Assembly (NCBI GenBank): GCA_013397455.1
Contig: VYZB01000759.1
Span: forward strand, 186,001-250,000
From: Crotophaga sulcirostris
Lineage: Eukaryota; Chordata; Aves; Cuculiformes; Crotophagidae
Length of the DNA stretch: 64,000 bases
Direction: 5' to 3'
Shown here: positions 53,054 to 64,000 of the stretch, piece after piece
Layout: every line of letters starts with the position of its first letter
How positions within the stretch are numbered: position 1 is the first letter of the stretch
Program-made: the position numbers and the translations under genes
Notes under the pieces: model-generated
Told to the model about the DNA's origin: nothing
Seen by the model: only the letters and a program-made list of their open reading frames with translations
The model's database searches: none

Positions 53054-53093
53054 NNNNNNNNNNNNNNNNNNNNNNNNNNNNNNNNNNNNNNNN
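53054..53093. other. Assembly gap (40 N)
   Basis: Forty undetermined bases inside the antisense CR1 copy. Comparison with the copy at 17.09 kb indicates the missing part covers the end of ORF2 and the beginning of the 3' UTR. The true length may differ from 40. Confidence 1.
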
Positions 53094-53223
53094 GACTCCA
53101 CCACCTCCCTGGGCAGCGCATTCCAGTGGCCAATCACCCTTTCAGTGTAGAACTTCTTCCTAACATCAAGTCTAAACCTCCCCTGACGAAGTTTAAGTCC
53201 GTGCCCTCTAGTTCTGTCACTGT

Positions 53224-53232
53224 AGCTGATGT
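53224..53232 (+). repeat. Right copy of a candidate CR1 target-site repeat
   Basis: An exact AGCTGATGT match to 52929-52937. It directly abuts the truncated 5' end of the antisense CR1. Confidence 0.45.
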
Positions 53233-56200
53233 CAGATTGTTCTCATCAACAAACGTAAAACTGTAATGCTGATACTTTTCTGGAGGGCCAGTGTTTTCTC
53301 ATTTTTCCTTAGGAGACTTGAATAATATCAGACTTCCAGAACTAAATTATAACAGATATGTGACCATAAAATCTGAGTGAGCCTATGCTCCCTCCTGGGC
53401 AGGCAGGAGCCAGCTCAGAGCTGCACTGGTGGTGGTACAGTTTGAGCTAACAAGTCCTGCTGAAGGCTCCTTAGCTGAAACTTAATGCCACAGATGCCAC
53501 AACTTTTGCTCAAACTTGTGTCCTATGTCTGGTCATCTCAGACAGGAAAGAATTGTGAGCAAAGCACGTCGATGGAGATAGGTACAGTCTGCTGCTTCAC
53601 ACACCTAAGCTGGAAAAGGAAGTACTTTAAAATTCAAATTTTTCTTAGTATGCCCCAGCTTGCTTGGGATCTTGATGAAAATGAGATTTGGTTTGGGCCC
53701 GAATTGAGTGAAGATGCTCACAGCTGGCTTTTAAGAAGAACTAGTGATAATGTTCAGCTTTTTAATGTAAAAAGGTGTAACTCTTTCATAACCGACTTCC
53801 AGCTGTGTTTAGCTATATCTCCATTAGTAAGGCAATTCTTTCAAAAATTACTTTTTACTTCTTGACCTCATGGTGGATTTGTTGCTGCCTTCATGACCTG
53901 GAAAATATATTGCATTAATTCCCTTAACCAAATAGAATTGTCCCTACTTTCTGCCTTCTATAGACCACGAAAGGTAAGAAAGAATAAGAAAACCTGCTGC
54001 TTAAAGTAATCTTGCAAACAATAACTGTGAAGTGTAACATTTATTTATAAGAGCAGGATAATCATTTTCAATAGTATTGCATGAATTTTCCTTTCTTTGC
54101 CTACACAATCATTACTGATTATTTTTTCCTTTCTTTTCTTCCCTCAAATATGGTTTAATTCTTAAAAATACCGTTCCTGTCATTACCATCATATGAATAA
54201 TTTTAGATCCTTATATTTTGCTGCAATCCAATCGAGAAAAAATGAGGATAAAAAAGGATTCCACTGCTCCCACTTTTGGAACTTTCAAAGAAAATGTTTC
54301 CCTTTGTTTCTGAACAGGTTAGTTATTTTCTAGGCATTAAAAACTCCATCAAAAGGAGAATATACTTGAAAAATATGAATCTGAAGGAAAAAGAAAAAAG
54401 TTGATATTTCTTTAGTATTCCATGGTTAACATTAAAATTTGAAAATTAATTTTATATTAGTATTGCAGGTAGCTTATCATAGACGCAAGATGACTTTTCC
54501 TTTGAAAACTGTGCGTAGGCCAAAAATTGAAATTTTAATTTTAAGGAGCAGCTATTTTGAAAAAATCAGATATAATTTCTCTTTTGCTTCTGAGGATAAA
54601 AGAAATTTAATATGTCTTTTTGCATTTCCACTTTGATATTTTAATCTCCTTTTTTTTCCCAGTACAATGGAAAAGAAATAGAAAGCCAAAGGCAGGAAGA
54701 ATAAAAAAATTGAAGGCAAAGTGCAATTATAAATCAAAATGGAAGAAAATTTAAATCTGTTCATTGGAAACTTCTGTAAATTGATGAATTTTATTTTGCC
54801 AGTGAAATTAGTTTGACAAAGTTAAGTTTAATATTTTCTTTCCAAACACATTAATTTTGATAGAAATACCTTTTTATAGACATTTTTTAAACTCAAATTC
54901 TCTGACAATTTCTATTTTTTCTGGAATTTACTACTTACTGATACAAGGAGAAAAAAAATTAAGTAGAATTAAAACCATTGAGCAGCCTTTTAATTTTATA
55001 AAAACCATATTCAGACCTGTTCAGAATATATTCCCCCTAAACTCAACTGTTATTTAACCACTAATATCTTTTCTTTAGACCACGAAATGTAAAATTAGTC
55101 ATAATTTTCATGAAGCTAGTTAAGTTATTACCCTTTGTTGACCGTATTTTTTTAATATTATAACTATTTCATCAAAGTAACATATGTCATATTCCAAGTC
55201 TAAATTCTTACAAAGGCGACGATTGTGGAACATGAATTTTGTAAGATAAGATTTCTCAAAAAGAAACCATAAAAATTTGTTAAACACAGGTTTCTTCCTG
55301 TGCTATGGAAATTCTGCTACTTTTTTATTTCCCTCATTTCTGATCTTGCTTTGCCAACAGCTACAACTAGTATTTCTACAATCATACTGTAATTTCCAGT
55401 CTTCATCTATGTACTCATCTCTTCAACTCACCTGTGTCATTTCCTTCCTGCCTGAATCCTTTGGGAGTCTTCCATGAGTGCGAGATAAGCCTCTTAAATT
55501 TGGGAGCCTATTCCCAGGTTATTGAAAAAGCAGAAATCAAAAGGCTCTTCTTCAGTCCAATGCACTTTTGTTTAACTTAGAAGACTACTCACAAGTCTGT
55601 GGCATTCATACTCTATTTCAGCTCAAGACAGAAAAATGTTCAAAAATATAAATGCCACTACATGTACTATGTATTACCAATTTGTTGGATTCCAATGGAT
55701 ATGTATACATAACAAATATAAATAGACAGCATCTTATATTTATCTGAGAGAAGCAGATATCGCATATCCTCAATAGGGCAGAGAAAGCTCTTTTTCAGCC
55801 CCTTGTCGCAGAGGAAGCTATGATCTTGTGGTCATATAAATCTGTTCAGCCACCTACTACAAACACTGCCAAATTTTTATACTTTCCTTTACTTTTAATT
55901 ACAAACATTATTTCATGTGCAAGCATTCTCTGCATACAAGTTTAATTGTTGATTGTAGTGTCATCATCAATTTATGGGTAATTATGACAGAACTGTGAAA
56001 AAGAGGATTTGGAGAAGATGTACAAGGCATTGCTGGCTGATGGGAAATTAGAATATATATAAATATTGCATATGAGACTTTGAAAAATGTTGACTTACCT
56101 AAAGTAGATTTAAAGGCTTTTTCTAAAATGTATCAAACAGAAAATAATTAAATTATTAATTGATGCAGTGTCTTTCAAAGATGCTGTACCTCAGCTTGGA

Positions 56201-59200
56201 GATAAAGGTTAGTTTACATTCAAATAACCTAGTAGAAAGCTATTGACTTCCAGAATATCTTGGCTACATAGTTCGGGGTTCTGCAAGGTTCTGAATGCTT
56301 CTCTTCTACAGTGCAAAAATATCATCTTTCCACTGTTCATTCATTGTCACTGAGCCATTACAATGGAAAATCTTAGGGTTCAAAAAGTATTTGCTGATAA
56401 AAATGGAAACTTTTATCTGCTAGTAACCTGGAATGTAAGTTAACTTAAAATATTTATATAATTAAGTTCCCTGGTTTTCAAAGTATTTGAATCTACAGTT
56501 CTTTTCTTCTGAAGTACACTGAAATTTAGTTTTGTCTTCCATTTGTTATTTTATAATTCCTTTTGAAATGACACTTGGTACATTTTATCTTTTAATTTAC
56601 ATCCCAAGCTGGAGTAATTCGAGGCAGAATTGAGCACTATCCTAAAATAAACAAATTTTCTTCTTAATATCTCTTCTGTTCTCTGTCTCTTTATTTCACA
56701 GATCCTGGAAATAATCATGTGTGAATGAACCTGTACTTTTCATTACTCAGAATTAGAAAGAAAGGGAGAATACTAGTTAAAGCAATCTTTCATTCAGAAC
56801 TGAGATTGAGTCTTATACTATGAATAAGTTAAGACTGTTCAGTCTTTTTTTGTAGACTCTTTGCTCTGTTGATGAATTTTGAGAATACGTTGGTTAAATC
56901 CCAGAATTGTTCTATGGAAATTCTTTCATGTCATGATCCACACCTGTTATCTCAGCAACTGTTGCTTCTTTTTTCCTCTTTCTGATCAATCACTCTGATA
57001 AGAATTTGCAAGTGAGCCGATCCTGTATTGTCTAACGTAACCTTTATCGAATGGAGCCACCTTCAGGAAGGCCTGTGGATCTGTGAATATTTGCCATTCC
57101 ACATGTCTGGAGAAGCACCGTGGCATCTTCAATTGTGAGAAACGTTCAGGGACTTAAGACAAAAGAAAACAATGAGACACAGTTTCTAATGCTTAGCAAT
57201 ATTTTAGCATTCATATATCATAACTCTGCGTTTATATGCATTACAGGATTTTTAAATTAAAATTCAGCACACTTTGTTTTTCCTTATTATGCAGGCTTTG
57301 CTTTTACAAATGTAAATGTAAATATAAATTCTTGAAGAAAATGGGATATAATACTAGACTTACACAAAAGGAAAGTAAAAAAGTGCAAATTTTTAAATTA
57401 GATGTCAGGTCTGTTTTCACAGTAAGATCTTTTATATTTTTACAGACAGAAATATTGAAATGGAACCTCTTTATAAATAATATGCAGAAAATATTATTTT
57501 GATGGAGACACAGATAGTTATTATTTAATAGATGAACTTCTTTATGCTGTCCAGCTGCTCCTGTGTTTCACAGAACAATCTCAATATTTGGATAGATGTT
57601 GCCTAAATGAATAATTGTCATTAGTACTGCCTTAACGCTTATCAGTGAATGACTTGTGCCACTGCGTATCATCATTCGATAGTGAATAATGACTGTCAAA
57701 TAAAAATTTTCCCTGGTCACGTGGAACAAATGACAACTTTAGGAAAACCTTTCATATTTTTTTTTCCAAGAAAACATAATTAAACTAGGAAAAAGACTCT
57801 TCCACCAAAATGGAACTGAAAGGTACTGACAGGAAAATGCATGGTAATCCTCCTTAGCTCCATGAATTTCATTCTTTTTCTGTAGTTAAAAGAAAAATAT
57901 CTTCTTTATTTTTATCCAGAAAAGGACTGTGACTGCCTTCCTGTAGCTCTAAATTTAAAAAAGAAAAACATCTTATGTCTTTTGAGAGTTTTAATCGTCT
58001 ATTTGATACCTGTACAGTGCAAGTTCACATAAATTGGCACAAGTTGGTATAATGTAAGGAAGAACTGAAGAACACAGAAAGAACAGGAATGGAAAGAAAA
58101 GAAATCTCATCATAGATATGGGAAAAACAGTATCTCAGTCATTGTAAATGCATCAGTTAATGGAAGATTTAAAGCAGTCCTCTGAAGTACAGGCCATCAG
58201 TATATTCCGATTTCTTGTAAGTGCAGGGAAATGGAGAAAGCAAATAAATCATTGTGAATTTCTCAGCATTGTAAAACTGATGGAATTAAGAATACAGGAA
58301 TATGGGGAAAATGTCTAATTTTAGCAGAATGTAGACCAGGCAACAGAGAGGAAGTTTTGAGTGACTTTTCAGAAATGGTAGCGTTATTCTCTGCTGCTCT
58401 TTGGATTTCTGTTGTTTTATAGGGGCGTTGCAAAGGGCAAGATCTCATTGTGTCAATCCCCAGAGAAAGAGAACCAAAAGATGATACAGATCTCTGAGTG
58501 CTTACCAACAAAATGTAGCTGAAAAATAGAGTAAGTACAAGCAGTAAGCTGAATGCGTCCTGTGAAACACTGAAACAAAGTGAGAAATAAACAACTAAAA
58601 GGACAGTGACCTATGCCGGGCATGGATTGCCTGTTGCTATATGGCCTGGACACACATTCTCTGCAGAGATGTGCTGCATGAAATCTGATACCAGGTCCTT
58701 TAGCAATCATTTTCAATCGCGGTGGTCAAACTGATAGCAGAGGTCATTAATGTCAACACTGTCTGGTTTCCATACCAATTAAAGGTAATTAAAAAGGAAG
58801 AGAATAATTTCTCAAAATCTTTCTTTAATTGATCAGAGAAGAACAGATAGATCTGAAAGCAACATCTACTTGTAGAGACAAGAGGATACCAGGGAACAGG
58901 ATAAAACTGAACAGATGGGAACAACAGTGCCATTGGTACCAGAATGAGAGAAGTATATTCAAAACATTTCATGAGTGCTTTACTGTTAGACTGAAATGCT
59001 CATACAGTGTCATCTGAAGAGATAGATATCATAGCTGAAACAACTACAAATATAAACGCAGACTTAACACCTAAGTGCTTCAGAAAGTCATTACCTGTCT
59101 CTACAAAATTAATCAGAAACTTTTCGTCATCTCTTTGTCATGCAGTATGAGAAATATTCCAAAAGATTATGGAATAAAAACCAATAAAATTATCTTCTTT

Positions 59201-62200
59201 CTTTAAAAATGTTCTGTTCTTCCAATTCCTTCCATGTCTAATATTTCAATTTCATTATCATTATATGATTCATATAGATAGATCTCCTGAAAAGTTTACA
59301 GGCTGTATTACAGGTTTCAATAACACATTGCCATACCTGTTTCCATTACCTAAGCAAAAAAGTAACAGTAAGTGTTCCCCTACAGTTCCATCCAACATTG
59401 TCAATCTTTCAGCAGAGGTCATGATGATAAAGTGAACATGTATGTAATCCAATCCACAAATTAAGAAAAATAAGTTCATGACACTGTCACAAATATCAGT
59501 CTAAAACGGACAGTGAATTCGTCGTGTGTTTCTGCTGTGCCTTATGAAGTATTTAATTTTGTATTACATTGTCCTTTAACTTTCTTCCTGAGATACACTA
59601 TCAAAATAATTTATTCCATTGGCAGAACGTGATTTTCTCCTGTTATTTGCACTTGAACTGTAGAAGTACCTCAATTAACCTTTTGCTAAGTAGAGATGCT
59701 TTTCTTTCCTGATGAAAATTTCATTTGTCTTCTACACACAAAAGATAAAAGGAAAATTCTGACTTTAAAAAATGGTGGTCTGATTATTGGTAACAAAATG
59801 AGAAACACTGAAATAATAGAGTTGGCTTTTTTTTTCAGTTCAGACTATTTTGTATGCTTTCTTCTTTACACCTTCCAACATGGCATTGAAGGATATTCTC
59901 AAGTTTTATGATACAACTAACAAGAAGTAATTTCATAAAGCATATTATTTCATAATGCATATTGATGCTACAGTTATTCTGATGTTTCTTTTTGAGCAAG
60001 TGTTTTGTCCATGGATGGTGACTCACTGAAAACAAAGCATAGCCAGATGAAAACAAAGCAGCAATGAACTGAAGAGAATTCATTTAAGAAACAGTTTCAG
60101 AAAAAACAGTACATATAATGCCATAACTTGTCATACATTACGTTCCAGAAGAACACATCACATATTACTGTGGTCTGAATTGTTACATAGAAAGAATGTA
60201 CTCCCACGAGCAGTCTTTTCTCCAGTGGAAAGTAAATCTTTTCATGTATGACACTGACTAGAGATTTAAGCTTGTTTTATTAGCAGAATTCTGTCCTTCT
60301 CTCTCACCTAGCATGGGCCAATGAGTTAAGCTCTTCTTCCTCAATATGGTCTGTAGATCTTTTTTCCATTCTACCAGACTGACATCACAGGGTTGGGTAC
60401 ATTCATTACGTATAAATAAATTAAAGACCTTTTAAGCTTCATAGGTTCTTTAAAATGCAACAGTTTTCCCCTGTCACCGTCACAGACAACTTTGTAGTGG
60501 GCTGAGTTAAAAAGGGTCATGAATAAGAGCAAACTGACTCACTTAGTACATCTTGTACTGTGCTTTAGTAAAAATAAATGTATTTGCCAAAGTTTCTGCA
60601 GTCAAGATGTGTGGAAGTATTTCACCTGATGGCACTTTGTACTTCCCAACCTTCAGCTTTTTGCAGATGAGATCGAGGTATATGAGGAGGACTGATTTGG
60701 TGAATTTCCACCTGCCTTTTTCCCTCGACATCACTTGTCCAACATCCAAAGCATTACAATTCAAGAGCAAGTGAACTTCAGTTGGTAATTACTTAGAGCC
60801 AAATCACAAAAATATACATAAGTTTATAAGAGGATCTTGTGGCTTCCTGACTTTGGATTAGACACCCACATTCTCGCCAGGATACAGTTCAGCACCAAAA
60901 TGTTTTTGTGCATCTGGCTCGTGTGCTTTTTTATAGAGCTGTCAGTGCTTCAGTTGGAAAGCAGCTGGAATTTTGAGGTGACTGACTAGGTGATAAAATG
61001 CATTTTGCAGTTTAACAGCTTAGGAATTAATCAATTTCCTGGAAAAAAACAAAACCATACAATTTTCTGTGGATGACTTGCAGTTAAACAGGAAATACAG
61101 AAGTTATGGAAAACTGGCCATCTGAAAATTGTATAAATGATACTAAATGTTAGCTATGCTGCTTTCAAAACAAAGATAACTGCTTACCTTAACTGGGGAT
61201 CCTGTAACGAACAATGAGCTAGCAAGGTGAAACAAAATGGGCTCAAGAAAATAAATAAAAAAAACATTGTCCATTATGGATGATGGAAATTGTTTGTCTA
61301 GTGAGAATACACAGCACTTACCTCCTACTTCCATGCCTCCTGCCCTTGTTGCTGATGAGGGACTCAAGAAAGGGATGGGCATAGAGAAATCTATTTTTAT
61401 CAGATGCCTAGTTTGGGCAGACTAGATGTCTTCCTTGATCACAACTGAAATTTTGAGCTAAATCTTGAGAGTTAATTAAATAATAACACTAAATAATGGA
61501 TTTGTTCTTTAGTGAATTTTTGGGGGAGATGTCATGAGAATTCTGGAGATGTGGTCTTTTAATTACAAAAGCTTAGACATAATGTGGCATATAGTTCTTA
61601 TAGAATCAGTATTTCAAATGAGATATCTGCCCTATTCTTTTTCAAGATATTGGTCATATTCCATGAGTTTTTTCATTTGAGTCCCTCATAAAATGTCATG
61701 TTCCTTCCTGCACTCCTACATTTGCTGTTGCCCAGCCTTAGGCACATCATGTCCTTCATCTCTCTCTGTATGTATGTTTTTTCTACACCAATCAATCAAA
61801 GAATCAAGTAATAACATCTTTCATAAAACCTCAGAATATCCATAGGAAAGACCTCAAAAAACCCCTCACTAGACAAAATGAATAGGTGTAATTTCTCTAC
61901 CTGACAAGCTATTTAGCTGGCCTGAACTTTATTAGAAGTAGATGATCATAACACCTGGAGGAAGCCTGAAAAAAAATGTAATTAAAAAAATCAAATAGAG
62001 TATGTAAGGAAATAACAGGTGAACACTCTCTGCTGAAGTTATCAGCATTTCCAAATGCTTTTTTTCCTTTGTAAACAATCTGAAATGAAGAAGTATGGGA
62101 AAATGCACTATTCAGCAAATAACAAATTATTAAAACATTCCCAAAAGGTTAGTATTTTATAGTTCTGTATGTCGTAGATTCTTCAAGGAGAAGGTTTGAT

Positions 62201-63735
62201 TTTTACTAAAATAGTATTTCCAGCACTTATTACCCATAACCTAAGTACAGAAATAATATTTCTTACTATAAACTTCATATGAGGGTGGGACCAGGGAGGA
62301 AGGGGAGAATGCCAATGATCAGTTTGAATCAGTCATTACATAAACCTGAATAATTGTTTACATTTCATTCAAAAATACACGTGAAATAACATGAAAGTTA
62401 AGAACTATGTGGGACACCAAATAATTTTCTCATTGTTTTCTTCCACACAAAATGGAGTGTCTGTCCCTGAGTTTGGCATTATTGACTCTTCCAGTTGGAA
62501 TAAAGATAAGTTTCATTAGATTAGATTTATTTCCCTTGCCTCTTCATTTTGAGCTATTTATTATTTCATTTCAGATTAGAAGAAGCTAATAAAAGGAAGC
62601 CATGAAAACTTACATATCAAGATATGACAATGTTGTATGGGTAAAGATAGGAGAGAAAATCTCCAAAGAGAAAACTCACTAACAGTCCATAATCTTTGCA
62701 GAATGAGTGACTCCTTTCACATAAGTGACCACTTTAAACTATCATTGTTGTCTGTCTTTTCTAGGCCGTGCTTTACATTTTCTCTTAGAAAATGGATCAA
62801 AGTTTTTACTAAGTCAAAGGCATTCTTCCTTTCTACGGAGCATTTCTCTGAGTAATTATGAAGATCAGTTGAAATACATGAGGAAATCAAATGACAGACA
62901 TAGCAAAATAGGTATCTCATTATATGAGTTGGAAGTAAGTTCCATCATAATAACAGTAAAGCAGGTAAATTGCATACTTCAAAAGAATTCATTGAAGTTA
63001 TCTGTCAGAATGTAGATGAAGTCCATCAAAAGTAGATTTTCTCATCTATATTTCCTCCTTTTCCTTTACTGGGCAGAAGGTCCAGTAAAACTTATTATTT
63101 TCTAACTAACAAAGACAGTAGTTCTGTTAATTTTGAAAAGAACAATTAGAAATAACACAAGCATATTTTGCTAACATTGTCAGTAGTGGCAAATTTTATC
63201 CCTATAAAGAAAAAGGTTTTCAAGTTGACAAGAAGGCTTAAATAATCCTTATTTAGCAAAGTTCTATGAGCTTAACTGAGGAAACATTTTTTTTTCCAGG
63301 TAATGTGTATGAAAGCAGATCAAACCCTGCACAACCAAGTACAATCACATCACATCATGTGCAAGACACCAGGCCAAAATGCAGGCCTGGAGTAGGAAGG
63401 GCAATATAAACTCAAGAGAGGTGATTTGCAGATATTTGTCTGTGAAGACATGAAAGGGCTCACGTTGTTAGAGTAGTATCTCCCAGGCAACCACTCCTTA
63501 GACAAAAAAGGCAAAAAATATAAGATGATGATGCTCCCTATGGCACACTGATATTTCATTTCTTTATTAATTTTCTTGGCTAAAATATGTATTCCTACTG
63601 GAAGTATGAACATAGTTTCTAGTTGTCAATATTGAAATATCTGGATATTAGATTGAATATAGAGATCAACCAATTGTATGCAATTTACAACTGCTGTCCA
63701 GTCCAAAATGTACATGGGAGAAAAGAGTAAAGTTC
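53233..63735. other. Long unique non-coding interval
   Basis: No gene could be supported. The 126-codon frame at 53485-53865 has no recognisable domain. A weak candidate exon at 62765-62934 is reported as a finding. The rest shows AT-rich unique sequence with short A or T runs and no clear repeat family. Confidence 0.55.
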
Positions 63736-63942
63736 ATATATGTATATATATATATATATGTACCAATGATTTTAGTGTGTATAAATGTATGTATATGTAT
63801 AAGTCCGTTCCTAAGAAAGAGATCTATCTGAGATACAGGTTTATATATATATTTTTAATTAAGGTATATGCTCATTTATGTTAATCGTGTGTGTATCTGT
63901 ACACATCTGCACACACACATATATACACACCTATATATACTT
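63736..63942. repeat. Alternating TA/TG/CA microsatellite cluster
   Basis: A TA run at about 63737-63762 is followed by TGTA-rich stretches (63776-63802), another TA run (63841-63851), and a GTGTGTGT...ACACACAC inverted pair (63887-63894 with 63911-63918). The cluster ends in TATA. It is simple sequence able to adopt alternative DNA structures, with no gene. Confidence 0.8.
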
Positions 63943-64000
63943 AACAACATAATCACTAAATATTTGAGGATGGAACCAAGGTCATCTTTTGCAACTCTCC

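Larger units (their letters stand above)
52941..53223 (-). mobile_element. CR1 LINE, antisense young-looking copy with TGTGAAAC tail
   Basis: A minus-strand CR1 3' fragment. On the plus strand it begins with three perfect GTTTCACA octamers (52943-52966), the reverse of a TGTGAAAC tail. Next comes the reverse of the 3' UTR ('ccaggttggaagagacctcc'), then after an N run the reverse of the ORF2 C-terminus ('cctgggcagcgcattccagt', 'aacttcttcctaacatcaag'). The ORF2 piece visible upstream of the gap (53094-53223) has no stop in the minus frame. It belongs with the copy at 17.09 kb. Forty bases are unknown, and a 12-bp tandem duplication lies just before the gap. Confidence 0.94.

Noticed and set aside
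53485..53865. 126-codon plus-strand open frame
   Set aside because: Part reads protein-like, but no family is recognised and no convincing splice pair or promoter surrounds it.
1..64000. CRISPR arrays, rRNA, tRNA, bacterial operons
   Set aside because: No regularly spaced repeats, tRNA boxes or rRNA segments were seen, and composition and CR1 content indicate a bird nuclear genome.

Overview
The window looks like non-coding DNA from a bird nuclear genome. It is AT-rich, has no compact genes, and carries at least eight CR1 LINE copies. Most of these end in degenerate 8-bp tails such as ATTCTATG, the usual 3' end of avian CR1. A 40-base N run marks an unresolved spot in a short-read style assembly. 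The bird lineage cannot be read from the sequence. Two copies have tails of the form TGTGATAC or TGTGAAAC, which suggests a distinct and fairly young CR1 subfamily. No host protein-coding gene, rRNA, tRNA, CRISPR array or bacterial-type operon could be supported. The window is best read as intergenic DNA or a very large intron.

Layout. 1-3.5 kb: unique AT-rich DNA with a CR1 3' end (+) near 0.73-0.95 kb and a small antisense CR1 scrap near 3.35 kb. 3.5-10.2 kb: unique DNA, no gene. 10.2-17.4 kb: a CR1 cluster, all on the + strand. It holds a disrupted CR1 3' end, a roughly 2-kb copy with a decayed reverse transcriptase ORF, and two 5'-truncated copies. The youngest-looking of these (17.09-17.43 kb) keeps its C-terminal ORF2 frame open and is flanked by a perfect 11-bp direct repeat. 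17.4-27.6 kb: unique DNA with simple repeats and an AT palindrome. 27.65-28.43 kb: an antisense CR1 reverse transcriptase fragment. 28.4-52.9 kb: mostly unique DNA. It contains an LTR-like candidate near 32.8-33.2 kb, a lone CR1-type tail near 36.07 kb, a GC-richer patch with splice-like signals near 38 kb, GATA and TTTA microsatellites near 39 kb, a retroposon-like 3' end near 46.9 kb, a homeodomain-motif cluster near 48.8 kb and an RFX/X-box-like palindrome near 51.6 kb. 52.94-53.22 kb: an antisense young CR1 containing the N gap, with candidate target-site repeats. 53.2-64 kb: unique DNA with a weak candidate exon near 62.8 kb and an alternating purine/pyrimidine tract near 63.7-63.9 kb.

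How it works together. The only coding sequence recognised is CR1 ORF2 (reverse transcriptase and C-terminal region). Every copy is truncated or broken, so none can act on its own. I did not find a new multi-gene system. The observations most worth checking are the direct repeats around the two young CR1 copies, the G-quadruplex-capable tract inside the 2-kb CR1, and the possible regulatory patches at 48.8 and 51.6 kb.
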